This document shows, piece by piece, positions 1 through 7,957 of a DNA stretch of 64,000 nucleotides. A model generated the notes under the pieces. The model was not told the origin of the DNA. It did no database searches and worked only from the letters and a program-made list of their open reading frames with translations. Both the position numbers and the translations under genes were made by a program. The number at the start of each line of letters is the position of its first letter. Position 1 is the first letter of the stretch. The DNA is from Pseudonocardia sp. TRM90224 (lineage in GTDB: Bacteria > Actinomycetota > Actinomycetes > Mycobacteriales > Pseudonocardiaceae): positions 124,001-188,000 of the forward strand of contig NZ_JAJGSX010000009.1 of the NCBI RefSeq assembly GCF_021245725.1, written 5' to 3'.

Positions 1-348
1 GTCGCGGAGGGCCCGCCGGACGAGCTGAAGCGGCTGGTCCCCGGCGGCCGCGTGCGGCTGCGGCTCCACGACCGCGGCGCGCTCGACGCGGCTGCCGCCG
101 TCGTCGCCGCGGAGCTGATCGCCGAGCGGATCGTCGAGGCCGTCGTGCGCGACGACGATGCGCTCACGCTGCAGGTGCCGACCGACGGCAGCGTGCGGTC
201 GCTGCGCTCGCTGCTGCACCGGCTCGATGCGGCCCGGGTCGCCGTCGCCGGCGTCACCGTGCGCGAGCCCGATCTCGACGACGTGTTCTTCGCCCTCACC
301 GGCCACCGCACCGCAAGCAACCTCATCCTGAAGGGCGAATTCTCGTGA
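1..348 (+). CDS. ABC transporter ATP-binding protein, DrrA-like (C-terminal part)
   Basis: The window opens inside this gene, and the reading frame is open from base 1 to the TGA at 346-348 (115 codons). No Walker motif is included. The end of the protein carries EPDLDDVFFALTGH, the hallmark C-terminus of DrrA/daunorubicin-resistance-type exporter ATPases, in which a small C-terminal domain follows the nucleotide-binding domain. By family it would energise a two-component drug or lipid exporter at the membrane. Normally a DrrB permease follows with a 4-bp overlap. Here a GTG at 345 overlaps the stop in that way, but no permease follows. The ATPase assignment rests on the C-terminal domain only. 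Confidence 0.72.
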   Translation, partial: VAEGPPDELKRLVPGGRVRLRLHDRGALDAAAAVVAAELIAERIVEAVVRDDDALTLQVPTDGSVRSLRSLLHRLDAARVAVAGVTVREPDLDDVFFALTGHRTASNLILKGEFS

Positions 349-551
349 CCACGACCGTCGCCGACCCGAAACCGCTGGCCACAGCCGTTCGGACCGGGAA
401 AGGTATGCAGGCCGTACGGCGCCAGGCGCGTCGGGCGAACCGATCGAGCGAAGGGAACGAACTCCGGGCGGGGGACGTATCAGCGGGTGCCGACGAACGC
501 TCCGTGTCAGGTGCGGGCGTGTCAGGTGCGGGGTGGAGAGGAGGTGAGGGG
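345..551 (+). other. open leader between the ABC ATPase and the sigma gene; possible permease remnant
   Basis: A GTG at 345 overlaps the ATPase stop (GTGA) and opens a frame that runs into the sigma gene without a stop. The first residues, MTTTVADPKPLATAVRTGKG, look like the soluble N-terminus of a DrrB-type permease. No membrane segment follows, and the next 40 residues are polar and low in conservation signal. I read this as either a degenerated permease start or a long leader. It is not claimed as a gene. Confidence 0.3.
503..532 (+). repeat. 15-bp tandem direct repeat in sigma-gene leader
   Basis: CGTGTCAGGTGCGGG occurs twice back to back, at 503-517 and 518-532, ending 6 bp before the Shine-Dalgarno of the sigma gene. 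It could be a regulator site or a replication slip. Confidence 0.6.
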
Positions 552-1124
552 ATGGAGCGGAGCAGCGACATCGCCGACGAGCTCGTGACGGCCGCCGTCG
601 CGGGCGACCGCACGGCGATCGAGCACCTGCTGGCGGTGATCCGGCCGGTGGTCGTCCGGTACTGCCGGGCGCGGCTCGGGCGGACCGACCGTTCGTGGGT
701 CGCCGCCGACGACGTCGCGCAAGAGGTGCTCGCCGCGGTCTTCTCCGCCCTGCCCGGCTACCGCCAGCAGGGCAAGCCGTTCCTCGCCTACGTCTACGGC
801 ATCGCGGCCCGCAAGCTCGTCGACGCGCACCGGGCCGCCGCGCGCCGGCCGGCCGTGCCCGTCGCCGACATCCCCGAGTCCGTCGACGGCGCCGACGGCC
901 CGCCGGAGCTGGTGCTGCGCGGCGAGCTGGCCGACCGGCTCGGGCGGCTGCTCGACCTGCTCCCGGAGCCGCAGCGCGAGGTCGTGATCATGCGGGTGGC
1001 GCTCGGGTTCTCCGCGCAGGAGACGGCCGCGGCCCTCGGCTCCACCCCCGGCTCCGTCCGCGTGACGCAGCACCGCGCGCTCGCCCGCCTCCGCAAGGCC
1101 GTGGCGGCGGACCTGCCCGCCTGA
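552..1124 (+). CDS. RNA polymerase sigma factor, SigD/ShbA-like
   Basis: A 190-residue two-domain (sigma2/sigma4) factor. It contains RPVVVRYCRARLG followed by ADDVAQEVLAAV (region 2), then YGIAARKLVDAHRAA. The C-terminal helix-turn-helix reads QEVVIMRV-type region 4 with ETAAALGSTPGSVRV. This pattern matches Mycobacterium SigD and Streptomyces ShbA, which support household or stationary-phase transcription (ShbA drives hrdB). The ATG at 552 is chosen because AGGAGG at 539-544 lies 7 nt upstream. The longer frame back to GTG 345 would add 69 poorly conserved residues. It ends in convergent orientation to the next gene across palindrome B-1. No anti-sigma gene is adjacent. Confidence 0.85.
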   Translation: MERSSDIADELVTAAVAGDRTAIEHLLAVIRPVVVRYCRARLGRTDRSWVAADDVAQEVLAAVFSALPGYRQQGKPFLAYVYGIAARKLVDAHRAAARRPAVPVADIPESVDGADGPPELVLRGELADRLGRLLDLLPEPQREVVIMRVALGFSAQETAAALGSTPGSVRVTQHRALARLRKAVAADLPA

Positions 1125-1150
1125 CGCGCGGCACCGCAGGTGGCCTGGGG

Positions 1151-1207
1151 AGGGCAGGAAAGCCACTTTCAGGCCCTGTGAGGGCAGGAAAGTGGCTTTC
1201 CTGCCCT
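1151..1207. repeat. family B intergenic palindrome (copy 1)
   Basis: A 20-bp perfect inverted repeat, AGGGCAGGAAAGCCACTTTC (1151-1170) pairing with 1188-1207, with a 17-nt spacer. It lies between convergent genes and is nearly identical to the copy at 36970. A bidirectional terminator role is likely. Confidence 0.8.
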
Positions 1208-1234
1208 TCCGGCCAGGTCGTCGCGGCGCCCCCG

Positions 1235-1594
1235 CTACGCGTCGAGCTGTGCAGTCAGGCGTTTCGGTGCGATCTCGCGGTAGGCGTCGGTGACGATCTC
1301 GGCGATCTCGACCCAGTCGACGTCCGGCACGTCGAGGTAGACGCCGAGCCACCCGCGGCCGCCGACGTACGGCGGGCGGAAGAACCGCGTGGGGTCGGCC
1401 GAGACCATCGCCTCCTGGGAGCCGGGCGGCGCGGCGCACCAGAACGCGAGGCGGTCGTCGTGGTGGTGGTTCGCGTACATCACGAAGACCTTCCGCACGA
1501 ACCACGTCGGCTCGCCGTGGCTCACCCGCTCCTCGGCCTCCGGCATCGCCATGCACAGCTCACGCAGGCGGAGGAGCGGATCTTCGGGGCTCAC
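1235..1594 (-). CDS. MmcQ/YjbR-like protein
   Basis: A 119-residue protein. Near its start is LCMAMPEAEERVSHGEPTWF, followed by VFVMYANHHHDDRLAFWCAA and later RPPYVGGRGWLGVYLD. This is the MmcQ/YjbR (double-wing, CyaY-like fold) pattern. Members are often labelled DNA-binding, but the function is not established. The GTG start at 1594 overlaps the TGA of the upstream methyltransferase gene (GTGA 1591-1594), so the pair is translationally coupled. Confidence 0.8.
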   Translation of the reverse strand: MSPEDPLLRLRELCMAMPEAEERVSHGEPTWFVRKVFVMYANHHHDDRLAFWCAAPPGSQEAMVSADPTRFFRPPYVGGRGWLGVYLDVPDVDWVEIAEIVTDAYREIAPKRLTAQLDA

Positions 1595-2625
1595 GGGGCG
1601 GGCACCGCGCGCATGACGACGTACCCGGTCGGTTCGGCCTTGGTCACGTCGAGCAACCGCAGGCCGGCCGCCGCCAGCAGGTCGGTGAACTCCTCCAGCG
1701 TGCGTTCCTTGCCGCCGGTGTTGACCATCATGTTGAGGTCGCTCATGAGCAGCACCGGCATCGCGGCGAGCGCGGCGTCGTCGGCGGGCAGCAGCGGTTC
1801 GACGAGGAACAGCGTGCCGTGCTCCGGCATCGCCGCCCGGATCGTGCGCATGATGGCGAGGCTGCGCTCGTCGTCCCAGTCGTGGATGACGCTCTTCAGC
1901 ACGTGCGCGTCGGCCGTCGGGACGGAGACGAAGAAGTCGCCCGTCACGACCTCGGCGCGGCCGCCCAGCACGGTCGCGGCGTCGCCGACGCCCGAAGGGG
2001 AGTCGAACAGCGTGGCCTGCAGCGCGGGGTGCTCGTCGAGGAAGCGGGCGAGCAGCGTGCCGTTGCCGCCGCCGACGTCGACGACGCTGGTGACCCCGGT
2101 GAGATCGCACGCCGCGACGACGGGGCCGGCCGCGCTGCGCGACCCCTCTGCCATGGCCTCGGTGAAGATCGGGCCCAGCACCGGGTCCTGCGCCATGTGC
2201 TCGAACGCGCCGCGGCCCGTGATCCGTTCGAACGACGGCGTGCCGGTGCGGACGCTGTACTCCAGCTCGCCCCACGCCCGCCAGACCTCGCCGCCGCAGA
2301 ACAGCTGCGCGAGGTTGCCGACCGAGCCGGGCAGGCCGCTGCGCAGGAGGTCGCCGTCGGCGGTGAGCCGCCACCGGTCCTCGTCGTTGCAGGTGGCGTC
2401 GTCGCGGGTGGTGAGGCCGATCGCGCACGCCGCGCGGAGCAGCCGGTACAGCGCGTCCGGCTGGAGCGAGAGCTCCACGGCGAGCTCGTCGACGGCACGT
2501 GCCCGCGTCCCGAGCGCGTCGGGCACGCCGAGGCGGGCGAGGGTCTGGACCACCTGCGCCGGGAAGAACCCCCACACGAGGTTCAGCACGCGGTCGCGGT
2601 CGCCGACCTGCGTCGTGGCGGTCAT
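1591..2625 (-). CDS. class I SAM-dependent O-methyltransferase (hydroxyindole/hydroxyneurocarboxylate type)
   Basis: A 344-residue protein built like actinobacterial small-molecule O-methyltransferases. It has an N-terminal winged-helix dimerisation domain (about 20-90, with DALYRLLRAACAIGL) and then a Rossmann methyltransferase domain. The SAM-binding glycine motif is VVDVGGGNGTLLARF, and the acidic/His catalytic stretch is LKSVIHDWDDERSLAIMRTI. The substrate is unknown; relatives act on phenolic or polyketide hydroxyls. The ATG at 2625 overlaps the stop of the upstream VOC gene (ATGA). The VOC protein, methyltransferase and MmcQ protein therefore form one operon. Confidence 0.85.
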   Translation of the reverse strand: MTATTQVGDRDRVLNLVWGFFPAQVVQTLARLGVPDALGTRARAVDELAVELSLQPDALYRLLRAACAIGLTTRDDATCNDEDRWRLTADGDLLRSGLPGSVGNLAQLFCGGEVWRAWGELEYSVRTGTPSFERITGRGAFEHMAQDPVLGPIFTEAMAEGSRSAAGPVVAACDLTGVTSVVDVGGGNGTLLARFLDEHPALQATLFDSPSGVGDAATVLGGRAEVVTGDFFVSVPTADAHVLKSVIHDWDDERSLAIMRTIRAAMPEHGTLFLVEPLLPADDAALAAMPVLLMSDLNMMVNTGGKERTLEEFTDLLAAAGLRLLDVTKAEPTGYVVMRAVPAP

Positions 2626-2999
2626 GCCTTCGCCTCCGGCCGGTAGGTGCCGACCGACCACACGTTGCCTTCCGGGTCGGTCACGGCGTACTCGCGCGAC
2701 CCGTACGGCTGGTCGACGAGCCCGGTCAGGACGGTCGCGCCGGCCGCGACCGCCCTGTCGTGATGGGCGTCGACCTCGTCGACGGCGAGGTAGATCACCG
2801 CCCTCCCGGTGTCGAACGGGCCGATCGGGTCGGCGCGCGTACCGATCATGACGATGTCGGACTCGTGGCCCAGCTCGGCGTGGGTGATCCGGCCCGCGTC
2901 GTCGCGGGAGACGTGCGTCTCGGTCAGCCCGAGCGCGGAGGTGAGGAACCGGATCGCCGCGTCGGCGTCGTCGTAGCGGATTGTCGGGTGGATCGTCAT
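2622..2999 (-). CDS. VOC family protein (glyoxalase/bleomycin-resistance fold)
   Basis: A 125-residue single VOC protein with two beta-alpha-beta-beta-beta halves. It has HPTIRYDDADAAIRFLTSALG at the start and YAVTDPEGNVWSVGTY near the end. The DPEGN-W stretch is typical of the glyoxalase-like subgroup that includes PhnB-like and antibiotic-binding proteins. The ligand cannot be read from the sequence. It is the first gene of the operon 2999 to 1235. A TACCGT -10 box (3006-3011) stands 6 nt before the ATG, so the mRNA is probably leaderless. Confidence 0.8.
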   Translation of the reverse strand: MTIHPTIRYDDADAAIRFLTSALGLTETHVSRDDAGRITHAELGHESDIVMIGTRADPIGPFDTGRAVIYLAVDEVDAHHDRAVAAGATVLTGLVDQPYGSREYAVTDPEGNVWSVGTYRPEAKA

Positions 3000-3005
3000 G
3001 CGGCG

Positions 3006-3011
3006 ACGGTA
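3006..3011 (-). promoter_or_regulatory. -10 box of leaderless VOC operon
   Basis: TACCGT on the minus strand, 6 nt before the ATG at 2999. It fits the TANNNT leaderless arrangement repeated across the window. Confidence 0.5.
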
Positions 3012-3055
3012 TGGCGTGCACCCACCCCCTGCCTTGGACGAATGGGAACCCGAAC

Positions 3056-3119
3056 TTCCCCACCGTTTTGCCAACCTGCACGCCGTTTTGCGTGTGCAGG
3101 TTGGCAAAACGGTGGGGAA
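3056..3119. repeat. family A intergenic palindrome, type A1 (copy 1)
   Basis: A 26-bp perfect inverted repeat: arm TTCCCCACCGTTTTGCCAAC... at 3056-3081 pairs with 3094-3119 around a 12-nt loop. It starts 3 nt behind the stop codon of the AraC gene, so it is a 3'-end hairpin for that gene. There is no U-tract. Confidence 0.85.
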
Positions 3120-3122
3120 CTT

Positions 3123-3941
3123 TCAGCTCCACTCGGCCAGGTACTCGCTCGGCGTGCAGCCCGCGAGCGCACGGAACTCGCGCACCAGGTGTGCGTGGTC
3201 GGCGTAGCCGCACGTGGCGGCGACGTCGGCGAGCGAGCCGACCCTTCCGGCCGGGCCGCTCGACAGGGTCGGGACGAGCAGCTCGGCGGCCCGCTGGAAC
3301 CGCAGCACGCGCGCGCTCGCCTTGGGCCCGAGCCCCACCTGCGCGCGGAAGCGGTTGAGCAGGTGGCGTCGGCTCCAACCGGTGGCCTCGGCGAGGTCCT
3401 GCACACCCACGCCGCCGTGCGAGCGCACGAGCCGCTGCCACGCCCAGCTGACCTCCGGGTCGGGTCGTGCGTGTCCGGCGTCGAGCAGGGCGAGCAGCGC
3501 CGTGTCGACCCGCTCGAAGCGCCGCGGCCAGCCGGCATCGTGCGCCAGCCGTTCCGGCAGCCCGGCCAGCGTCGGGACGTCGAGCTCGTCGAGCCGCGGC
3601 GTCGTGTTGGCCAGCTCGTGCATCGGCCGGCCCAGCAGCGTGTAGACCCCGAGCGGCGTGAGGTCGACCTGCACGCCGTGCTGCATGCCGGTGAACGCGG
3701 TGATCACCGAGGCGTCGTGCATCCCGGCCAGGAACGACGTCGGGACGGTCGGGCCGGCCGGTCCGTCGAGCCGCAGCGGCGGGCCCATGCCGAGGATCAG
3801 CGTGCAGCTGCCCGTCGGGGCCTGCCTGCGGCGCACGACCGACCTGCTGAACTCGCGGTACCCGCCGTAGCGCAGCACGTATCCCGCCAGCCCCGGATGC
3901 GGCGTGGCCTGCACGTACTCGGTGGCGTCCGGCTGCGCCAT
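3123..3941 (-). CDS. AraC family transcriptional regulator
   Basis: A 272-residue protein. An N-terminal effector domain of the DUF6597/AraC type carries YREFSRSVVRRRQAPTG. The C-terminal double helix-turn-helix (about 165-272) contains VGVQDLAEATGWSRRHLLNR and LADVAATCGYADHAHLVREF, and the protein ends with the family signature GCTPSEYLAEW. The ATG at 3941 is preceded at 6 nt by CATACT (3948-3953), suggesting a leaderless transcript. The target is unknown. The downstream VOC-methyltransferase operon runs in the same direction but is separated by palindrome A and its own promoter. Confidence 0.85.
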   Translation of the reverse strand: MAQPDATEYVQATPHPGLAGYVLRYGGYREFSRSVVRRRQAPTGSCTLILGMGPPLRLDGPAGPTVPTSFLAGMHDASVITAFTGMQHGVQVDLTPLGVYTLLGRPMHELANTTPRLDELDVPTLAGLPERLAHDAGWPRRFERVDTALLALLDAGHARPDPEVSWAWQRLVRSHGGVGVQDLAEATGWSRRHLLNRFRAQVGLGPKASARVLRFQRAAELLVPTLSSGPAGRVGSLADVAATCGYADHAHLVREFRALAGCTPSEYLAEWS

Positions 3942-3957
3942 GCGTCCAGTATGAGGC

Positions 3958-5163
3958 TCAGCCGGCGAGCAGCGCGCCCACCCGGGACGGTGCGAACACC
4001 ACGTCCGCCAGCAGCAGCGCGCTGCCGACCAGCCCCGCCCTGGTGCCCAGCGCGCTAGGCACGATCTGCAGCCGCGCCGTCGCCAGCGGCAGTGAGCGGC
4101 GGTAGACGAGCTCGCGGATCCCGGCCACCAGCTGGTCGCCCGCGCTCGCGGCGACCTGCCCGCCCAGCACGACGACCCGGGGGTTGAGCAGGCTCACCGC
4201 CTCCGCGACTGCCCCGCCGAGCAGCCGGCCGGCCCGCCGCAGGAAGCGCGCCGCCTCCGGGTCGCCGGTCGCGGCCAGCGCCAGCGCTGCGTCGACGCCC
4301 TGCACGTCACGTCCGGCCGCGCGCAGGTCGCGCACCAGCGCCCACCCGCTCGCATACGCCTCGAGGCAGCCGACGTTCCCGCACCGGCACAGCGGCGGAT
4401 CGCTCCCGTCACCTGTGTCGAGCTGTACGTGCCCTATGTCGCCGGCCGCGCCGTCGGCACCCCGGTACACCCGCCCACCTGCGATGATGCCCGACCCGAC
4501 GCCGGTGCCGATCTTGAGCATGAGCAGCGCGTCGACGTCGGGGTGGGCGGCGCGGTGCTCGGCGAACGCCATCGCGTTGACGTCCTTGTCGACCATCACC
4601 GGGCACGGGTAGCGCTCGGCGAACCAGCCGCGGATGTCGAACCGGTCCCAGCCGGTCATGATCGGCGGGCTCACCACGGTGCCGGCGGCGAAGTCGACCG
4701 GCCCCGGCACGTCCAGGCCGATCCCGTGCACCGCGGCGGCCGGCCGCCCGGACGCGTCGAGCAGCTCGCGGAAAAGGCCGTCGACGACGTCGAGCACGGC
4801 TCGCGGTCCGCTCGCCACGTCGATCACGGCGGAGCGCTCCAGCCCGACGGTGCCCAGCAGGTCGCACAGCGCGACCCGCAGGCTGCTGGCCCCGACGTCG
4901 GCGACGAGCAGCACGCCGCGGTCGCGGTGGAAGGCGAACTGGCCGGCCGGTCGGCCGCGGCTGGGTACGTCGTCGCGCTGCTCACCGGCCGGCACGACGA
5001 GGCCGTGCGCGAGCAGCGCGTCGAGCCGCTGGGTGACGGTGGAGCGGGACAGGCCCGTGCGTTCCATCACCTCGGCCCGGGTCTGCGGCCCGAGCGACCG
5101 GAAGACGGCAAGGACGTCCCCTGCGGAGGCGGGGCCGTTGCCGGCGTTCGGGTCGTCCTGCAC
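3958..5163 (-). CDS. ROK family transcriptional repressor, FrcR-like
   Basis: A 401-residue protein. A MarR-like winged helix (about 15-60, RAEVMERTGLSRSTVTQRLD) is fused to a ROK sugar-kinase-like domain. The ROK part shows HGIGLDVPGPVD (146-157), the catalytic-loop relative VDKDVNAMA (191-199) and the zinc motif CRCGNVGCLE (259-268). By family it binds a sugar or sugar phosphate and represses sugar genes. It diverges from the ABC sugar operon at 5248 with an 84-bp gap holding a perfect 7-bp-arm palindrome across the promoter, which is its likely operator. The layout matches frcR next to frcBCAK in rhizobia. The ligand is inferred only. Confidence 0.88.
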   Translation of the reverse strand: MQDDPNAGNGPASAGDVLAVFRSLGPQTRAEVMERTGLSRSTVTQRLDALLAHGLVVPAGEQRDDVPSRGRPAGQFAFHRDRGVLLVADVGASSLRVALCDLLGTVGLERSAVIDVASGPRAVLDVVDGLFRELLDASGRPAAAVHGIGLDVPGPVDFAAGTVVSPPIMTGWDRFDIRGWFAERYPCPVMVDKDVNAMAFAEHRAAHPDVDALLMLKIGTGVGSGIIAGGRVYRGADGAAGDIGHVQLDTGDGSDPPLCRCGNVGCLEAYASGWALVRDLRAAGRDVQGVDAALALAATGDPEAARFLRRAGRLLGGAVAEAVSLLNPRVVVLGGQVAASAGDQLVAGIRELVYRRSLPLATARLQIVPSALGTRAGLVGSALLLADVVFAPSRVGALLAG

Positions 5164-5212
5164 CAGCCCACCCTAATGGCCTGTCGCCACGCAGAAAAGC
5201 GCTGAGTTCTGC

Positions 5213-5241
5213 TTGACATCAGACATAAATGGGCGTCTGAT
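5213..5241 (+). promoter_or_regulatory. promoter with overlapping operator of the sugar operon
   Basis: TTGACA (5213-5218), a 17-nt spacer and TCTGAT (5236-5241) lie 6 nt before the ATG at 5248, implying a leaderless mRNA. The inverted repeat ATCAGAC (5218-5224) / GTCTGAT (5235-5241) spans the spacer and the -10. A bound repressor, probably the ROK protein next door, would block polymerase. Confidence 0.6.
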
Positions 5242-5247
5242 CCGGGC

Positions 5248-6267
5248 ATGCGGATCGTGAGACGAAAGGCGCTGGTCGGTGCGGTGCTGGCGGCGGGACT
5301 CGCTGCGGTGCTCACGGCCTGTGGCGGCGGAAGCGGGACCACCGGCGCTCCGGCGCAGGCTTCGGTCGCGGCGGTGATCAAGGGCCTGGACAACCCGTTC
5401 TTCCAGGCCATGCAGAAGGGCATCGACGAGCAGGGCGCGGCGACCGGCACCCGCACCACGGTGCAGGCCGCGACGTCGATCACCGACACCACCGGGCAGG
5501 CCGACAAGCTCGTCGGGCTGGCCGGGCAGGACTTCGGCTGCTACATCGTCAACCCGATCTCGGGGACGAACCTCGTGCAGGGCCTCGCGCAGCTCGCGGC
5601 GGCCGGCAAGACGATCGTCAACATCGACAGCCCGGTGCAGGCCGACGCCGCGACCGCGGCGGGCGCGAAGATCGCGACGTACATCGGCACCGACAACGTC
5701 GCCGCGGGCAAGCTCGCGGCCACCGAGATGTCGCGCCTGCTGACCGGCGGCGGATCGGTCGCGGTGGTCGGCGGCATCGCCGGCGACGTCACCAGCGGCG
5801 CGCGGGTGGAGGGGTTCCGCGCGGGGCTGACCGGCGGCGTGACGGTGGTGCAGGAGGTCGCCGCCAACTGGGAACGCCAGGAGGCGCTCACCCAGGCCAC
5901 GACGATCATGGCGGCACAGCCCGACCTCAAGGGCTTCTTCGCGGCCAACGACGACATGGGGCTCGGCATCGCGCAGGCCGTCGCCAACGCCGGGCGCACC
6001 GGGCAGATCCAGGTGATCAGCGTCGACGGCAACCCCGACGCGCTCACCGCGGTGTCGAACGGCGAGCTCGCCGCGACCGTCGCGCAGTACCCGTACGTCA
6101 TCGGGCAGCTCGGCGTCGACGCCTGCCGGGCAGCGGCCGCGGGGACGGCGTTGCCTTCGAAGGTCGACGCACCCGTGCAGCTGGTGACCAAGGACAACGC
6201 GCAGCAGGCGATCCAGTCGGCGCCGCGCCCGCCCGCGCCGTACGAGAACCCGTTCGCCACGCGATGA
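5248..6267 (+). CDS. sugar ABC transporter substrate-binding lipoprotein (RbsB/FrcB-like)
   Basis: A 339-residue protein with a lipoprotein signal peptide whose lipobox VLTAC puts the acylated cysteine at residue 25. It folds as a type 1 periplasmic binding protein: VAAVIKGLDNPFFQAMQKGI at the start of lobe 1, then TSGARVEGFRAGL and GFFAANDDMGLGIAQAV. Such proteins bind a single pyranose or furanose, such as ribose, fructose or allulose, outside the membrane. It is the first gene of a five-gene operon with 4-bp overlaps throughout. Expression is probably controlled by the divergent ROK repressor. Confidence 0.87.
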   Translation: MRIVRRKALVGAVLAAGLAAVLTACGGGSGTTGAPAQASVAAVIKGLDNPFFQAMQKGIDEQGAATGTRTTVQAATSITDTTGQADKLVGLAGQDFGCYIVNPISGTNLVQGLAQLAAAGKTIVNIDSPVQADAATAAGAKIATYIGTDNVAAGKLAATEMSRLLTGGGSVAVVGGIAGDVTSGARVEGFRAGLTGGVTVVQEVAANWERQEALTQATTIMAAQPDLKGFFAANDDMGLGIAQAVANAGRTGQIQVISVDGNPDALTAVSNGELAATVAQYPYVIGQLGVDACRAAAAGTALPSKVDAPVQLVTKDNAQQAIQSAPRPPAPYENPFATR

Positions 6268-7229
6268 CAGCTCACGCAACCGCCGCACCACCGGCGCCGG
6301 CGTTCTGGCGCGACCCCGGCCAGTGGGCCGACCGCGCCGCCGCCGTCGGGCTGGTGGTGCTGGTGGTGATCTTCCAGATCGCCAACCCGACGTTCCTCTC
6401 GGCCGGCAACATCCGCTCGATGCTCGTCGCCTCCGCCATACTCGTCGTGCTCTCGATCGGGCAGGCGTTCGTCGTCGCGACCGGCGGCATCGACCTCTCC
6501 GTCGCCTCGACGATGACGTTCGCGGCGGTGCTCTTCGGCTTCGGGTTCTCCCGCGGGTGGGGCGTGCTCGCGTGCTGCCTGCTCGCGCTCGTCGGCGGCG
6601 GGCTGGTGGGGCTGGCCTGCGGGGTGCTCGTCGGGCGCGGGCGGATCACCGACTTCGTGGTGACGCTGGGCGCGCTGTCCGCGGCGTCGGGCGCAGCGCT
6701 GGTGATCGCCGACGGCAAGCCCGTCACCGTGATCGATGCCGGCCTGCTGGCGCTCTCCGCGGGCGGGATCGGGCCGATCGGGTGGTCGGTCGTGATCGCG
6801 GCGGTGCTGGCCGTCGGCGCGCACGTGCTGCTCTTCCGCACGCGGCTCGGCACGCACGTGCTCGCCGTCGGCGGCAACCCGGAGGCGGCCACCGCCACCG
6901 GCATCAGCGTCGCGCGGATCAAGACGGTGGTCTACACGCTCAGCGGCGTGCTCGCGGGCATCGCAGCGATCCTGCTGGTCTCCAGGGTCGGTGCGGCCGA
7001 GCCGGCATCGAACACGTCGTTCCTGCTCAACTCGGTGGCCGCGGTCGTGCTGGGCGGGGTCAGCCTCGCCGGCGGCCGCGGCACGATCACCGGGCCGGTG
7101 CTCGGCGCGCTGCTGCTCACCGCGCTCGCGAACGGGCTCACGCTGCTCGGGGTCTCGCCGTTCTACCAGCCGCTCGCCGTCGGCATCGTCGTCGTCGCTG
7201 CGGCCTTCCTGACGAGGTGGCGGCGATGA
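6264..7229 (+). CDS. sugar ABC transporter permease (RbsC/FrcC-like)
   Basis: A 321-residue membrane protein with about nine to ten hydrophobic segments. It carries family stretches NPTFLSAGNIRSML, VVATGGIDLSVASTMTF (the RbsC-type GGIDLSVG motif) and NSVAAVVLGGVSLAGGRGT near the C-terminus, which contacts the ATPase. It forms the membrane channel of the importer. The ATG at 6264 overlaps the stop of the binding-protein gene. Its TGA overlaps the next ATG. Confidence 0.88.
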   Translation: MTAHATAAPPAPAFWRDPGQWADRAAAVGLVVLVVIFQIANPTFLSAGNIRSMLVASAILVVLSIGQAFVVATGGIDLSVASTMTFAAVLFGFGFSRGWGVLACCLLALVGGGLVGLACGVLVGRGRITDFVVTLGALSAASGAALVIADGKPVTVIDAGLLALSAGGIGPIGWSVVIAAVLAVGAHVLLFRTRLGTHVLAVGGNPEAATATGISVARIKTVVYTLSGVLAGIAAILLVSRVGAAEPASNTSFLLNSVAAVVLGGVSLAGGRGTITGPVLGALLLTALANGLTLLGVSPFYQPLAVGIVVVAAAFLTRWRR

Positions 7230-7957
7230 GTTTGATGAAGGTGGAGGGCGTCTCGCTGGCGTTCGGCAGCGTCCAGGCGCTGCGCGACGTCACCCTCGAC
7301 ATCGCGGCAGGGGAGATCACCGCGCTGGTCGGCGACAACGGCGCCGGCAAGTCGACGCTCGTGCGCTGCATGGCGGGCGTGCACCGGCCCGACAGCGGAC
7401 GCATCCTGTTCGACGGCTCGCCGGTCGAATTCCGCTCGGCGGAGGGCGCCCGCGCGGCAGGCATCGAGACGGTGCACCAGAACCTCGCGCTGGTCGAGGA
7501 CCTGACCGTATGGCAGAACCTGTTCCTCAACCGGGAGCTCGTGCGCGGACCGTTCCTCGACCGCAAGGCCATGCGCGCGCGGGCCGGGGAGATGGTCGCC
7601 GAGCTGGCCGTCAACGTCCCGGCCGTGACGGCGAGGGTGCGGCGGCTGTCCGGCGGCCAGCGGCAGGCCGTCGCGATCTGCCGCGCTGCCGGGTTCGACT
7701 CCCGGCTGGTGATCATGGACGAGCCGACGGCCGCGCTCGGCGTGCAGGAGACCGCGCGGGTCGAGACGCTCATCCGCACGCTGCGCGACGACGGCCGGGC
7801 CGTCCTGCTGATCAGCCACGACTTCGCGCAGGTGCTACGCCTGTCGGACCAGGTCTGGGTGATGCGCGGGGGACGATGTGTCGGCGGCATGCGCACGAAG
7901 GACACGACGGGCGATGAGATCGTGTCGCTCGTGACCGGAACGAAGGGGAGCACGTGA
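7226..7957 (+). CDS. sugar ABC transporter ATP-binding protein (FrcA-like, single domain)
   Basis: A 243-residue single nucleotide-binding domain. It has Walker A GDNGAGKST (36-44), signature LSGGQRQA (141-148), Walker B LVIMDEPTAAL (161-171) and a switch histidine in LLISHDF. Ribose-type importers usually have a fused double ATPase of about 500 residues. The short single-domain form is that of the FrcA branch. The ATG at 7226 overlaps the permease stop. Confidence 0.88.
   Translation: MSLMKVEGVSLAFGSVQALRDVTLDIAAGEITALVGDNGAGKSTLVRCMAGVHRPDSGRILFDGSPVEFRSAEGARAAGIETVHQNLALVEDLTVWQNLFLNRELVRGPFLDRKAMRARAGEMVAELAVNVPAVTARVRRLSGGQRQAVAICRAAGFDSRLVIMDEPTAALGVQETARVETLIRTLRDDGRAVLLISHDFAQVLRLSDQVWVMRGGRCVGGMRTKDTTGDEIVSLVTGTKGST

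Noticed and set aside
695..2851. A 718-codon plus frame across sigma, MmcQ and methyltransferase genes
   Set aside because: Arg/Ala/Pro-rich shadow translation crossing two convergent genes and palindrome B-1.
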